A DNA stretch of 64,000 nucleotides from an uncultured Devosia sp. (GTDB lineage: Bacteria > Pseudomonadota > Alphaproteobacteria > Rhizobiales > Devosiaceae): positions 22,706 through 86,705 of the forward strand of contig NZ_CAJXJS010000008.1 in NCBI RefSeq assembly GCF_913055165.1, read 5' to 3'. Of this stretch, positions 34,390 through 44,018 are shown piece by piece (position 1 is the first letter of the stretch; each line of letters starts with the position of its first letter). The notes below the pieces were generated by a model. The model saw only the letters and a list, made by a program, of their open reading frames with translations, was not told the DNA's origin and searched no databases. The position numbers and the translations under genes were made by a program.

Positions 34390-36056
34390 CCAAGATCACG
34401 ACGAAAGCTGCGAGTTATTCGCGGCGCGATGCGATGCGACTGCTTGCCGCCGGCGGCGTCCTGGGCCTCACCGCCCCGCATTTGCTGGGCAAGCCCGCCT
34501 TTGCCCAGACACCGCCCAGCGCCCCCACAGGTCGCGTCATTGTTGGCCTGTCGCAGGAGCCAACTGTCTTCCACCCGTTGATGGCCAAGATTGAGGTCGA
34601 TGACGGTGTGCACTTCTCGATCTTCGATGCACTGTTCCGCATTACCCCCGAGGGCGTCATTGTCCCCAATCTGGCCACTGAAGTGCCCAGCCTCGAAAAT
34701 GGCGGCATTTCCGAAGACGGCCTCAACTGGCGCGTTCGCCTGCGCGACGACGTCAAATGGCATGACGGCACCCCGTTTACGGCCGAAGACGTCAAGTTCA
34801 CCCTCGAACTGATCGTGAACCCGGACTTCCGGGCCTGGCGCACGACCGGCCACTCGCAGGTGCGCGACCTTACCGTCGTGTCTCCCACTGAGATCACCTG
34901 GCGCATGGAAGAGCCCTTTGCGCCCTACATGTCCTTCCTGACCGAGACTTTCATCGTGCCCAAGCACGTGCTGGAAGGCGAGGCCGATCCCAATGCCACC
35001 GCTTTTGCCCAGGCGCCGATCGGCACCGGTGCCTTCAAGTGGGGGCAGCGCGTCCCGGGCGATCACCTCGAGCTGGTGGCCAATCCGGACTATTTCGGCG
35101 AGGGGCCCTATATCGAACAGCTGGTATTCAAGTACATCCCAGATCTCACGGTCTTCTACAGCCAGTTTGAGAGCGGCGATGTGGACTTGACCGGTCAGGT
35201 GTATATCACGCCCGACCGATACCAGGATGCCCTCAAGCTGCCGGATCGGACCATCACGATGGTTCCCAAGTCCTCGTTTGAGTCCTTCTACCTCAATCTG
35301 GGCCGCCCCCAGTTTCAGGATCTGGCAGTGCGCCAGGCTCTGTTCGCCGCCATCGACCGCAAGGCCATTATCGAAAGCCTCTATTACAACGTGCCGACGC
35401 CGACCGAGACCTTCATGCCGCGGCAGTCGTACTACTACAATCCGAACCTGCCGGTGCAGGAGTACAACCTCGAACGCGCCGCGCAGATCCTTGATGAAGC
35501 CGGCTGGCTGCCGGGTGCGGATGGCGTGCGCGCCAAGGACGGCGTCCGTCTGGCGTTCACCAACTCGACCACTTCGGGCGATCCGCTCCGCGAGCAGGTC
35601 CAGCAGTTCCTGCAGCAGACCTTCGGCAGCATCGGCATCGAGATGGCGATCGAGAACCTGCCGTCGGCGGTCATGTGGGGTGACTTCTGGCAGCAATCCC
35701 AGTTCGACTCGGTCATCGTGGGTAGCACCTGGGTGATCGGCGCCGATCCGGACGTGACGAACCGTCTCCATTCCGGTTCCTCCAATGCCAAGGGCGGTCG
35801 CGGTTCCAACAACGCCCAATATGCCAATGCCGAGGTGGATGCGTTGCTGGAGGAGGGTGCCCGGACCTACGACCCCGAAGCCCGCCGCGAAATCTACTTC
35901 CGCGTGCAGGAACTGGTCCGCAATGACCTGCCCTACCTGCCGCTTTTCCAGAATGTGTCGATCGTAGGACAGAAGAGCGGCATTGCCGGCTTTGTGTCCA
36001 ACGCCAATACGCGCACTGAATCCTGGAACGCCGCTGCCTGGTACTGGCAGGCCTGA
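34386..36056 (+). CDS. Family 5 (DppA/OppA-type) periplasmic solute-binding protein, Tat-like signal
   Basis: A 556-residue SBP_bac_5 protein. The N-terminus SRRDAMRLLAAGGVLGLTAP contains a twin-arginine-type motif and ends at a likely AFA cleavage site near residue 38. The family region GLNWRVRLRDDVKWHDGTPFTAEDV is typical. Such proteins deliver peptides, nickel chelates, opines or other amino compounds to the DppBCDF-type importer encoded around it. A stem-loop follows the gene and precedes the first permease, as often seen after abundant binding-protein genes. Confidence 0.92.
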   Translation: MTKITTKAASYSRRDAMRLLAAGGVLGLTAPHLLGKPAFAQTPPSAPTGRVIVGLSQEPTVFHPLMAKIEVDDGVHFSIFDALFRITPEGVIVPNLATEVPSLENGGISEDGLNWRVRLRDDVKWHDGTPFTAEDVKFTLELIVNPDFRAWRTTGHSQVRDLTVVSPTEITWRMEEPFAPYMSFLTETFIVPKHVLEGEADPNATAFAQAPIGTGAFKWGQRVPGDHLELVANPDYFGEGPYIEQLVFKYIPDLTVFYSQFESGDVDLTGQVYITPDRYQDALKLPDRTITMVPKSSFESFYLNLGRPQFQDLAVRQALFAAIDRKAIIESLYYNVPTPTETFMPRQSYYYNPNLPVQEYNLERAAQILDEAGWLPGADGVRAKDGVRLAFTNSTTSGDPLREQVQQFLQQTFGSIGIEMAIENLPSAVMWGDFWQQSQFDSVIVGSTWVIGADPDVTNRLHSGSSNAKGGRGSNNAQYANAEVDALLEEGARTYDPEARREIYFRVQELVRNDLPYLPLFQNVSIVGQKSGIAGFVSNANTRTESWNAAAWYWQA

Positions 36057-36063
36057 TCCGGTA

Positions 36064-36092
36064 GCCGCCGCCCGGCTGGTTCGGGTGGCGGC
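36064..36092 (+). terminator. Intercistronic stem-loop after the binding-protein gene
   Basis: GCCGCCGCCCG and CGGGTGGCGGC form an 11-base stem with one G-T pair and a 7-base loop, lying 8 bases after the binding-protein stop and before the permease gene. It may protect the upstream message or partly terminate, giving more binding protein than permease. Confidence 0.55.
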
Positions 36093-36123
36093 AACCGCTT
36101 TTCGCAAATTTACGGAGGAGACA

Positions 36124-37074
36124 ATGCGCAGCTTCCTGATCAATCGCCTTTCGCAAAGCCTCGTGCTGCTCGTGATCGTCTCCATCATCGGCTTTGGTGT
36201 TCTCAACCTTATACCCGGTGGACCACTTGCCCAATATGGTCTCGATCCCGGTATGACTCAGGACGATATGGCCCGGCTCACTGAGCAGCTCGGGTTGAAC
36301 CGGCCGATCTGGGTGCAGTATTTCGAGTGGGCTGGTGGTCTGCTGCAGGGCGACTGGGGCCATTCCTTCCGCGATGGTGCGCCAGTTCTTAACGTGATCG
36401 GCCGCCATATCGTGGCAACGCTGCTGCTGATGGGCAGCTCGACCGCTGTGGCCATCGCCATTGGCACCTGGATTGGCATTCGCGGCGCCACCCACCGCTA
36501 TTCGGTATTCGACTACACGGCGACGATCGGGGCCATGGTGGCCCTGTCCATTCCGACCTTTTGGTTCGGCCTCATAGGCATCTACGTGTTCTCGCTCAGG
36601 CTGAGCTGGTTCCCGGCTGGCAACATGTACACGATCGGCGATGGTTCAGTTCTCGACGTGCTGCACCACCTCGTCATGCCGTCCATCGTGCTGGCCCTGG
36701 TTCATATCGCTATCTGGAGCCGCTATATGCGCTCGGCGACGCTCGAGGCCATCAATCAGGACTTCGTCAAGACCGCCCGCGCCAAGGGTCTGAGCGAGCG
36801 CCGCGTGCTGATCAAGCACGTCGTCGGCAATGCGCTCCTGCCCATGATTACCCTGGCCGGGATGCAGCTCCCGAGTGTGCTGACCGGCGCCCTCGTGACT
36901 GAAACCGTCTTCACCTGGCCGGGCATGGGGCGCCTGTTCCTCGATAGCCTGGGTTACAGCGACTACCCCGTGGTGATGGGCCTGCTGATGTTCTCGGCTA
37001 TTCTCGTCATTCTGGGCAACCTGATCGCCGACTTCATCATCGCGATCGTCGACCCGCGCATCCGTCTGGCGTGA
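36124..37074 (+). CDS. DppB-type ABC transporter permease
   Basis: A 316-residue permease with six predicted membrane helices. The first is at residues 9-30, followed by the family LIPGGPLAQYGLDPGMTQDD segment. The EAA loop is TARAKGLSERRVLIKHVVGNALLP. The ATG at 36124 follows GGAGGAGACA. It pairs with the DppC-type permease immediately downstream to form the channel of the importer. Confidence 0.92.
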   Translation: MRSFLINRLSQSLVLLVIVSIIGFGVLNLIPGGPLAQYGLDPGMTQDDMARLTEQLGLNRPIWVQYFEWAGGLLQGDWGHSFRDGAPVLNVIGRHIVATLLLMGSSTAVAIAIGTWIGIRGATHRYSVFDYTATIGAMVALSIPTFWFGLIGIYVFSLRLSWFPAGNMYTIGDGSVLDVLHHLVMPSIVLALVHIAIWSRYMRSATLEAINQDFVKTARAKGLSERRVLIKHVVGNALLPMITLAGMQLPSVLTGALVTETVFTWPGMGRLFLDSLGYSDYPVVMGLLMFSAILVILGNLIADFIIAIVDPRIRLA

Positions 37075-37097
37075 CCACCCCAAGAGGAGACAGCGAC

Positions 37098-37976
37098 ATG
37101 ACTGCCATTGCTCAATATCAAGGCTCTACCCGCTGGTGGCACAGCCGCGCGGCTCGTAAGTTTATGAGGCATAACCTGGCTCTCCTGGGCGTTGCCATGA
37201 TCGTCGCGCTGACGCTGGCCTGTATCGTGGCGCCCTACCTGCTGCCCTATGACTCGCTCTATATTGATCTCAGAGCCCGCTTCGCGCCGCCAATGACCGG
37301 AGGTCACATCCTCGGTGCCGATCCGCTGGGCCGTGATGTGGCGGCGCGCCTATTCGAGGCAGGCCGGATTTCACTTCTGGTCGGTTTTTCGGCTATGCTG
37401 CTGTCGACCTTTGTCGGGACCATCGTGGGCGTGATTTCCGGCTATCGCGGGGGCTGGCTGGGGGCTGCGCTGATGCGGCTGGTTGATGGCTTTCTTGCCT
37501 TCCCGTCGATCTTCCTGTTGCTGGCCCTGGCGGCAGCGCTCAAGCCCAGCCCCATCATGGTCACGGTCATCATTGCCATCACCAGCTGGATGGAGGTGGC
37601 CCGCATAGTGGACGCGGAAGTGCGCTCGCTGAGGGAGCGCGAATTTGTCCAGGCCGGCCGCATGCTTGGCCTGAGCGGGGCGCACATCATGTTCCGCGAG
37701 ATCCTGCCCAATGCCATGGGCCCGATCATTGTCGCCGCGACCCTGACGGTTGCCCGTGCCATCCTGCTCGAAGCCTATATCAGCTTCCTCGGCTATGGCA
37801 TTCAGCCGCCGTTGCCCAGCTGGGGCAACATGCTCCACGGTGCCCAGCAATATCTGGGGAGCGCGCCCTGGCTGGCGATTGTTCCGGGCGTGGCCATCAC
37901 GATCGCTGTCACCAGCTTCAACTTCATCGGCGACGGACTACGCGACGCGCTCGACGTGAGGGACGGGCATTCCTGA
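37098..37976 (+). CDS. DppC-type ABC transporter permease
   Basis: A 292-residue permease with an N-terminal OppC_N segment (KFMRHNLALLGVAMIVALTLA), the periplasmic region HILGADPLGRDVAARLFEAG and the EAA loop GRMLGLSGAHIMFREILPNA. The ATG at 37098 follows AGAGGAGACAG; a GTG at 37071 overlapping the previous stop is also in frame. It is the last gene of the importer set, 93 bases before threonine synthase, so one longer operon is possible. Confidence 0.92.
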   Translation: MTAIAQYQGSTRWWHSRAARKFMRHNLALLGVAMIVALTLACIVAPYLLPYDSLYIDLRARFAPPMTGGHILGADPLGRDVAARLFEAGRISLLVGFSAMLLSTFVGTIVGVISGYRGGWLGAALMRLVDGFLAFPSIFLLLALAAALKPSPIMVTVIIAITSWMEVARIVDAEVRSLREREFVQAGRMLGLSGAHIMFREILPNAMGPIIVAATLTVARAILLEAYISFLGYGIQPPLPSWGNMLHGAQQYLGSAPWLAIVPGVAITIAVTSFNFIGDGLRDALDVRDGHS

Positions 37977-38069
37977 CTTGATTGGCAGGCACGACCTGCC
38001 CATCGCAATTGGCCCAAGCACAAGGCACCTGGACCTGCGGTCCCGACAATCGCAAGACGACGAGATACC

Positions 38070-39497
38070 ATGCGCTGCATCTCCACCCGCGGGCACCAAA
38101 ACCGAGAGACCTTTTGTCAGGTCCTCGTCGAGGGACTGGCGCCGGATGGGGGTCTCTACATGCCCGAGACCTATCCCCAGGTGAATGCGGAGACATTGGC
38201 GCGCTGGCGCGAGCTCAGCTATGCCGAGCTGGCCTTTGAAATCGTCTCGCTCTACGCCGACGACATTCCCGCTGCCGATCTCATGGCGATTTGCGCCCGA
38301 ACCTATACACTCGAAGTGTTCGGGTCCGAGGCCATTGTCCCGGTGCGTGCCCTGTCGTCCGGCTTGCACATCGCCGGGCTCTCGAACGGCCCGACCCTGG
38401 CCTTCAAGGACATGGCAATGCAGTTGCTCGGCAACCTGCTCGAGTATGAGCTGGGCTGCCGGGGTGAGGAGCTTAACATCGTCGGCGCCACAAGCGGCGA
38501 TACCGGCAGTGCTGCCGAATATGCGATGCGCGGCAAGAAGGGTATCCGCGTCTTCATGATGTCGCCGCATGGGCGCATGAGCGCGTTCCAGCAGGCGCAG
38601 ATGTTCAGCCTCCACGACGACAACATCCACAATATTGCCGTCGAGGGCGTCTTCGACGACTGCCAAGATATCGTCAAGGCCATTGCCGGAGACGCTGCGT
38701 TCAAGCGGAACCATCGCGTGGGCGCGGTCAATTCGATCAACTGGGCCCGGCTGGTGGCACAGGTCGTCTATTACTTCTGGTCCTATTTCCGGGTTGCCCC
38801 TGACAATGGCACTTCGGTGGACTTCACCGTGCCGTCGGGCAATTTCGGCAATGTCTGCGCCGGTCATGTGGCGCGCATGATGGGCCTGCCGATTTCCCGC
38901 CTCGTGGTGGCCACCAACGAGAATGACGTTCTGGACGAATTCTTCCGCACCGGGCTTTATCGCGTGCGCGGCCGCGACGACACGTTCGAGACCTCGAGCC
39001 CGTCCATGGACATCTCAAAGGCTTCCAATCTCGAGCGCTTCCTGTTCGACCTGCTTGGCCGCGATGCTGACCGGACCCGCATGCTGATGACCGACCGGCT
39101 CAGCCAGTATGGCTCGTTCGATTTGGGCGGCGATTCGGTCTTCGCCCAAGCCGCGGAACGGTACGGCTTCCGGAGTGGGCGTAGCACGCATGCCGATCGC
39201 CTGGCGACCATTCGGGAGTGCTGGGAGCGCTACGATGCGCTGATCGACCCGCATACTGCAGATGCCGTCAAGGTAGCAAAGGCGCATGCCGTGCCTCAAA
39301 CGCCGATGATCGTTCTCGAAACGGCGTTGCCCATCAAATTCGCCGAGACTATCCGGGAGGCTGTCGGCCAGGAGCCACCGCGCCCCGCCCGGTTCGACGG
39401 GCTCGAGCACTTGCCCAAGCGGTTCAAGGTGCTTCCCGCTGACACGGCCGCCGTGCGAGCCTATGTCGCCCAGGCCTTGAAGGCAGAAGCCTGCTGA
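38070..39497 (+). CDS. thrC: Threonine synthase
   Basis: A 475-residue fold-type II PLP enzyme. Lys113 lies in LSNGPTLAFKDMAMQ, the usual Schiff-base block of ThrC, and the phosphate-binding loop is ATSGDTGSAAEYA. An N-terminal Thr_synth_N domain (GLAPDGGLYMPE) precedes it. The canonical reaction converts O-phosphohomoserine to threonine. The odd feature is the company: a peptide importer upstream and the threonine-degrading Kbl-Tdh pair downstream. Homologues such as THNSL2 degrade phospho-amino acids, so a phospho-lyase role in catabolism is a real alternative. No homoserine kinase or homoserine dehydrogenase gene is adjacent. Confidence 0.88.
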   Translation: MRCISTRGHQNRETFCQVLVEGLAPDGGLYMPETYPQVNAETLARWRELSYAELAFEIVSLYADDIPAADLMAICARTYTLEVFGSEAIVPVRALSSGLHIAGLSNGPTLAFKDMAMQLLGNLLEYELGCRGEELNIVGATSGDTGSAAEYAMRGKKGIRVFMMSPHGRMSAFQQAQMFSLHDDNIHNIAVEGVFDDCQDIVKAIAGDAAFKRNHRVGAVNSINWARLVAQVVYYFWSYFRVAPDNGTSVDFTVPSGNFGNVCAGHVARMMGLPISRLVVATNENDVLDEFFRTGLYRVRGRDDTFETSSPSMDISKASNLERFLFDLLGRDADRTRMLMTDRLSQYGSFDLGGDSVFAQAAERYGFRSGRSTHADRLATIRECWERYDALIDPHTADAVKVAKAHAVPQTPMIVLETALPIKFAETIREAVGQEPPRPARFDGLEHLPKRFKVLPADTAAVRAYVAQALKAEAC

Positions 39498-39688
39498 TCG
39501 CAACCGCCGGCATCGGAGCCAACCCATGGCCGTCTACATAGCGTTTGCTGAAAGCAAGGCGCGGCGAAACAAAACGTCCTGCTCAATGCGCGTGATCCCG
39601 CGCATTTCGAGCGCCTCTTGCGCACTGTTCGGAAAGAGGGATTGATGCGTGCCCATGTGCACCAGAACACATCGGAAGTGAGAAGAGC

Positions 39689-40876
39689 ATGAGCCGGACA
39701 CTGGATAGCCACTTGCGTGGACTCTTGTCCCAGATCGAGCAGGATGGCCTCTACAAGCAAGAGCGCGTCATTCACTCGACCCAGTCTGCTCAGATCGAAG
39801 TCGGCGACCGCCGCGTGCTGAATTTCTGCGCCAACAATTATCTGGGCCTGGCCGATTCGGAGGATTTGCGCGAGGCGGCCAAGGCGGCGCTGGATCGCTA
39901 TGGCTATGGCATGGCTTCGGTGCGATTCATCTGCGGCACCCAGGAGGAGCACAAGCAGCTCGAAGCGCGGCTGTCGCGCTTTCTCGGGATGGAGGACACC
40001 ATCCTCTATTCGTCCTGCTTCGATGCCAATGGCGGCCTGTTTGAGACCTTGCTGGGCGAGGAGGACGCGGTCATTTCCGACGCGCTCAACCATGCCTCAA
40101 TCATCGATGGCATCAGGCTCTCCAAGGCCAGGCGTTACCGCTATGCCAACAATGACATGGCCGAGCTCGAGGCGCGGCTCAAGGAGGCCTCGGATGCGCG
40201 CTTCCGCCTGATCGCGACCGACGGCGTTTTCTCGATGGATGGGGTGATCGCCAACCTACAGGGCATTTGCGATCTCGCGGACAAGTACGACGCCATGGTG
40301 ATGGTGGACGACAGTCACGCCGTCGGCTTCATCGGCGAGCATGGCCGCGGTACGCCGGAGTATTGCGGCGTGGAAGGCCGCGTGGACATTATCACCGGCA
40401 CGCTCGGCAAAGCCCTCGGTGGTGCCTCGGGCGGCTATACCGCCGCCAGCGGCGCTGTGGTCGAATGGCTGCGCCAGCGCTCGCGCCCCTACCTCTTTTC
40501 CAACACGCTGATGCCGGCGATTGCCGGGGCGACTCTCAGAGTGCTGGACCTGATCGAAGAGGGTGGCGGTTTGCGGCGCACGCTGCAGGACAATGCCGCC
40601 CGGTTCCGCGCGGGCATGGAGAAGCTGGGTTTCACCTTGGCCGGTGCTGACCACCCGATCATCCCGGTGATGATCGGCGACGCCGCGCTGGCCTCGCAGA
40701 TGGCCGACAGGCTGCTCGATCGCGGCATCTATGTCATCGGCTTCTCGTTCCCGGTGGTCCCCAAGGGCCAGGCCCGCATCCGAACACAGATGTCGGCCGC
40801 CCACTCGGCCGATGACATTGATCGGGCCATTGCGGCCTTTGGCGACGTCGGTCGCGAACTCGGAGTGATTTCCTGA
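39689..40876 (+). CDS. kbl: Glycine C-acetyltransferase (2-amino-3-ketobutyrate CoA ligase)
   Basis: A 395-residue alpha-oxoamine synthase. It cleaves 2-amino-3-oxobutyrate with CoA to glycine and acetyl-CoA, the second step of threonine degradation through Tdh. Visible features are [10 protein letters not shown] near 51-60, the PLP-contacting DDSHAVG (207-213) and Schiff-base Lys241 in [14 protein letters not shown]. The stop overlaps the tdh start (TGATG), so the two are translationally coupled. Length and motifs are canonical. Confidence 0.95.
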   Translation: MSRTLDSHLRGLLSQIEQDGLYKQERVIHSTQSAQIEVGDRRVLNFCANNYLGLADSEDLREAAKAALDRYGYGMASVRFICGTQEEHKQLEARLSRFLGMEDTILYSSCFDANGGLFETLLGEEDAVISDALNHASIIDGIRLSKARRYRYANNDMAELEARLKEASDARFRLIATDGVFSMDGVIANLQGICDLADKYDAMVMVDDSHAVGFIGEHGRGTPEYCGVEGRVDIITGTLGKALGGASGGYTAASGAVVEWLRQRSRPYLFSNTLMPAIAGATLRVLDLIEEGGGLRRTLQDNAARFRAGMEKLGFTLAGADHPIIPVMIGDAALASQMADRLLDRGIYVIGFSFPVVPKGQARIRTQMSAAHSADDIDRAIAAFGDVGRELGVIS

Positions 40877-41910
40877 TGTCGAACATGATGCGCGCACTGG
40901 TCAAGGCCAAGGCCGAACCCGGCATCTGGATGGAGCGGGTTCCGGTGCCCGAGATCGGGCCGAATGACGTGCTGATCAAGGTCAAGAAGAGCGCGATCTG
41001 TGGCACGGATGTCCACATCTACAACTGGGACCAGTGGGCGCAAAAGACCGTGCCGGTGCCGCTGGTGACGGGCCATGAATTCGTCGGCGAGATCGCCGAT
41101 GTCGGCAGCGCCGTCACCGAATACCGCGTCGGCCAGCGCGTTTCGGGCGAGGGCCATATCGTGTGCGGCCACTGCCGCAATTGCCGCGCGGGCAGGGGGC
41201 ATCTGTGCCGCAATACGCTGGGCGTCGGCGTGCACCGGCCCGGCTCGTTCGCCGAGTTCCTGTCGCTGCCACAGCACAATGTCGTGCCCATACCGGACAG
41301 CATCCCGGACGAAGTAGCAGCTATCTTCGATCCCCTCGGCAATGCCGTCCACACTGCCCTGTCCTTCGACCTGATCGGCGAAGACGTGCTGGTGACGGGA
41401 GCCGGACCGATTGGCATCATGGGAGCTCTGGTGGCGCTGGCGGTTGGCGCGCGAAAGGTCGTCATCACCGACATTAATCCCACCCGGCTTGAGCTAGCGC
41501 GCAAGCTCGGCATCCACCATGTGGTCGATGCCTCGCGAGAAAAGCTCTCCGAGGTGATGCAGCAGGTGGGCATGACCGAGGGCTTTGACGTGGGGCTGGA
41601 AATGTCCGGCTCCGCGCCGGCCTTCCAGGACATGATCGATGTCATGAACAATGGCGGCAAGATCGCCATCCTCGGCATTGCACCGACGGGTTTCGAGATC
41701 GACTGGAACAAGGTCATCTTCAAGATGCTGACGCTCAAGGGCATCTATGGGCGCGAAATGTTCGAGACCTGGTACAAGATGATCGCCCTGGTGCAGGGAC
41801 CGCTGGACGTGACGGGCCTCATCACCCACCGCATAGGTATTGACGACTACCAATCCGGCTTCGACGCCATGCGCAATGGCCAGGCCGCGAAGGTGGTTAT
41901 GGACTGGTAG
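40876..41910 (+). CDS. tdh: L-threonine 3-dehydrogenase
   Basis: A 344-residue zinc alcohol dehydrogenase-family enzyme that oxidises L-threonine to 2-amino-3-oxobutyrate with NAD. The catalytic zinc residues are Cys42 ([13 protein letters not shown]), His67 and Glu68 (GHEF). The structural zinc cysteines follow in [15 protein letters not shown]. The cofactor motif is [11 protein letters not shown]. The sequence is typical of E. coli-type Tdh. It follows kbl with overlap and is closed by a strong bidirectional hairpin. Confidence 0.95.
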   Translation: MSNMMRALVKAKAEPGIWMERVPVPEIGPNDVLIKVKKSAICGTDVHIYNWDQWAQKTVPVPLVTGHEFVGEIADVGSAVTEYRVGQRVSGEGHIVCGHCRNCRAGRGHLCRNTLGVGVHRPGSFAEFLSLPQHNVVPIPDSIPDEVAAIFDPLGNAVHTALSFDLIGEDVLVTGAGPIGIMGALVALAVGARKVVITDINPTRLELARKLGIHHVVDASREKLSEVMQQVGMTEGFDVGLEMSGSAPAFQDMIDVMNNGGKIAILGIAPTGFEIDWNKVIFKMLTLKGIYGREMFETWYKMIALVQGPLDVTGLITHRIGIDDYQSGFDAMRNGQAAKVVMDW

Positions 41911-41964
41911 GCCACGGCCTGCCGGTCGGCTTGGGAAGCGCTCGCAATCAAAGATCTGCAGGGT

Positions 41965-41992
41965 CGAGGGAACTGCCGCAGCAGTTCCCTCG
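41965..41992. terminator. Bidirectional terminator between tdh and the cyclodeaminase-family gene
   Basis: CGAGGGAACTGC and GCAGTTCCCTCG form a perfect 12-base stem with a CGCA loop, between convergent genes. A GTTTT stretch follows 8 bases later on the plus strand. Confidence 0.8.
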
Positions 41993-42012
41993 GCTTGGCG
42001 TTTTCAGCCCTG

Positions 42013-42942
42013 CTATGTCTTGGCGCGAATGAGTGCATCGGCCATGAACAGGTCCTGGAGGGATATCCCGGAACTGTCGAAGACGGTGGTCTCTTCTTCG
42101 CTGCGGCGTCCGGGGGCCCGTCCCTCTATGACGTCGCCGATCTGCGTGACCTTCAAGGTGCCCGCTTCGATCGCCCGGCGGGCATGCTGGAAATCACCGA
42201 TTTCGACGGACTGGGACCGCAGGTCGCAGAACAGCCTAGCGCGCGGATAGAGCTCGGTGGGCAATTCATGCTTGCCGGGACCATCCGACCCCATGCTGAC
42301 GACATGCGTACCGGGGCGAACCCAGCTGGCCTCGAACAGCGGTTCGCGCGAGGGGGTGGCGGTGACGACAATATCGGCGGCGCGCACCGCCGCTTCGGCG
42401 GACGCCGCGCGGGCGTTGAGGCCGCTTCGGGCAACCTGCTCGACAAAGGCGTCGAGACGCTCGGACGGACGGGAGACGACCAGCACCTCCTCGATCGGAC
42501 GGACCCTCGCCAGGGCGGCAATCTCGTAGCCGGCCTGATTACCGGCACCGAAGACCGCGAGGGTTCTGGCATCCTTGCGCGCAAGCAGATCGGCGGCAAC
42601 GGCATCGGCGGCTGCGGTTCGGTAGGCATTGACCTTGCCTGCCTCGATGACGGCGCGGAGGCGGCCGGTGCGCTGGTCGAGCAGCACGATGGTCGAATTG
42701 TGCCGCGGCAGCCCGATAGCGGGATTGCCGGACCAGAAGGAGCCGACCTTTACGCCGGTCAATTCGGCGGACCAGCCCGACTTTATCGAGAACCTGTTGG
42801 TCGAGTCCTTGGAATGACCGAGAACGGCCGGAAAGACGCCGCTCTGGTCTGAGGCCGCGGCTACCAGAGCCCGACGCGCTGCCTCGAACGCCAGTTCGTG
42901 CGTCACCATTGCGGCGGACTCTTCTTCGCTCACATAGATCAT
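42013..42942 (-). CDS. Ornithine cyclodeaminase / mu-crystallin family protein
   Basis: A 309-residue member of the family that includes ornithine cyclodeaminase, alanine dehydrogenase (archaeal), ketimine reductases and the EutC ectoine-degradation protein. The Rossmann motif is TLAVFGAGNQAGYEI near residues 120-134, and the conserved Lys/Arg patch (TGVKVGSFWSGNP) lies before it. The start at ATG 42942 was preferred to the longer frame at 42975. The specific reaction cannot be set. A ketimine or imine reductase would suit the products of the FAD oxidoreductases. The gene is divergent from a GNAT gene. Confidence 0.85.
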   Translation of the reverse strand: MIYVSEEESAAMVTHELAFEAARRALVAAASDQSGVFPAVLGHSKDSTNRFSIKSGWSAELTGVKVGSFWSGNPAIGLPRHNSTIVLLDQRTGRLRAVIEAGKVNAYRTAAADAVAADLLARKDARTLAVFGAGNQAGYEIAALARVRPIEEVLVVSRPSERLDAFVEQVARSGLNARAASAEAAVRAADIVVTATPSREPLFEASWVRPGTHVVSMGSDGPGKHELPTELYPRARLFCDLRSQSVEIGDFQHARRAIEAGTLKVTQIGDVIEGRAPGRRSEEETTVFDSSGISLQDLFMADALIRAKT

Positions 42943-43149
42943 CCGATGTCTCCAATTGGGGCTGGAACGCCACAAGCCAAGGGTAGGGGGTAGGCTGCAT
43001 CATTGCCCGGACCACCACCGCCAATTGTGTCGATTGACCGGCAAAAACGAATGATCCCGCCGACTTGGCCACGAGAAACGGCATGGGTGTCTGGCCAAGC
43101 AGTGTCACTTTGTCTGCGACTTCAACAGAAGCCGGACTTTATTGCACCC

Positions 43150-44016
43150 ATGGCAACCCAGAGCGCGAGAGAGACTTCAGTCGACGCGATCGAGCTGAAA
43201 CCATTCGATGCCGAGTGCGTATCCAGTGGCCTGAGACTGTCACAAGAAATGGGCTGGCCCTACCGCTTGGAGGACTGGGCGTTTGCCGCCCAGCTCGGCC
43301 ACGGACTTGTGCTCGAGCGTGCGGGCGAAGTGATCGGTACGGCCATGTCGTGGCGCTACGGCGAAGACTATGCCTCGGTCGGCATGATCATCGTCACGGC
43401 GTCGGCGCAGGGCGGCGGCAATGGCTCCCGGCTCTTCGATGGCCTGCTTGCGACGCTGGAAGGCCGCAACATTCTGCTCAATTCAACCGACGAGGGGCTG
43501 ACGCTCTACCAGCGGCGCGGATTTGTGCCCTGGGGTCGCGTACATCAGCACCAAGGCGTACCAGCGACATCCTTCCGGCGTCGCGAAGGAGACGGTATTC
43601 GGCCGGCCAACGCCGCCGATCTGCCGGCAGTCCAAGCTTTCGACCAGCGCGCCACGGGGCTCGCCCGTTCATCCATGGTGGCCGCCCTGTGCGGGGCGGG
43701 AAATACTCTAGTGCTGGAGCGCGCCGGTCGCCTTGTGGGCTATGCAATCGCTCGCAGGTTCGGGCGCGGCTACGTCATCGGTCCCTGTGCGGCTGAAAGT
43801 GCGGACGACGCGCGGTGCCTGATCGAGGCTCACCTCGTCATGCTCCAGGGCGAATTTGTGCGCCTGGACGTCTATGCAAAGGATGGACTTAGCGGCTGGC
43901 TGGAACAGATCGGCCTGAAACAGGTCGGTCAGGCCATCGCCATGGTCAAGGGGCGGCTGCCAGAACCCGACGTCCCCGCCACCATGTTCGCCCTTGCAAA
44001 CCAATCTTTCGGCTAG
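43150..44016 (+). CDS. Twin-domain GNAT acetyltransferase, paralogue 3
   Basis: A 288-residue protein starting at ATG 43150, with the same two GNAT-type domains as those at 18491 and 26554. It carries GWPYRLEDW near the N-terminus, the acetyl-CoA loop SAQGGGNGSRLFD, the second-domain block RRFGRGYVIGPCAA and the ending FALANQSFG. Its stop codon abuts the next gene, which encodes a D-threonine aldolase/D-serine dehydratase-like enzyme, so the two are probably made together. The acetyl acceptor is unknown. Confidence 0.82.
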   Translation: MATQSARETSVDAIELKPFDAECVSSGLRLSQEMGWPYRLEDWAFAAQLGHGLVLERAGEVIGTAMSWRYGEDYASVGMIIVTASAQGGGNGSRLFDGLLATLEGRNILLNSTDEGLTLYQRRGFVPWGRVHQHQGVPATSFRRREGDGIRPANAADLPAVQAFDQRATGLARSSMVAALCGAGNTLVLERAGRLVGYAIARRFGRGYVIGPCAAESADDARCLIEAHLVMLQGEFVRLDVYAKDGLSGWLEQIGLKQVGQAIAMVKGRLPEPDVPATMFALANQSFG

Positions 44017-44018
44017 TG

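Noticed and set aside
34278..36206. A 642-codon minus-strand frame opposite the peptide-binding protein gene
   Set aside because: It is antisense to an unmistakable solute-binding protein gene, lacks a ribosome site and has shadow-type composition.
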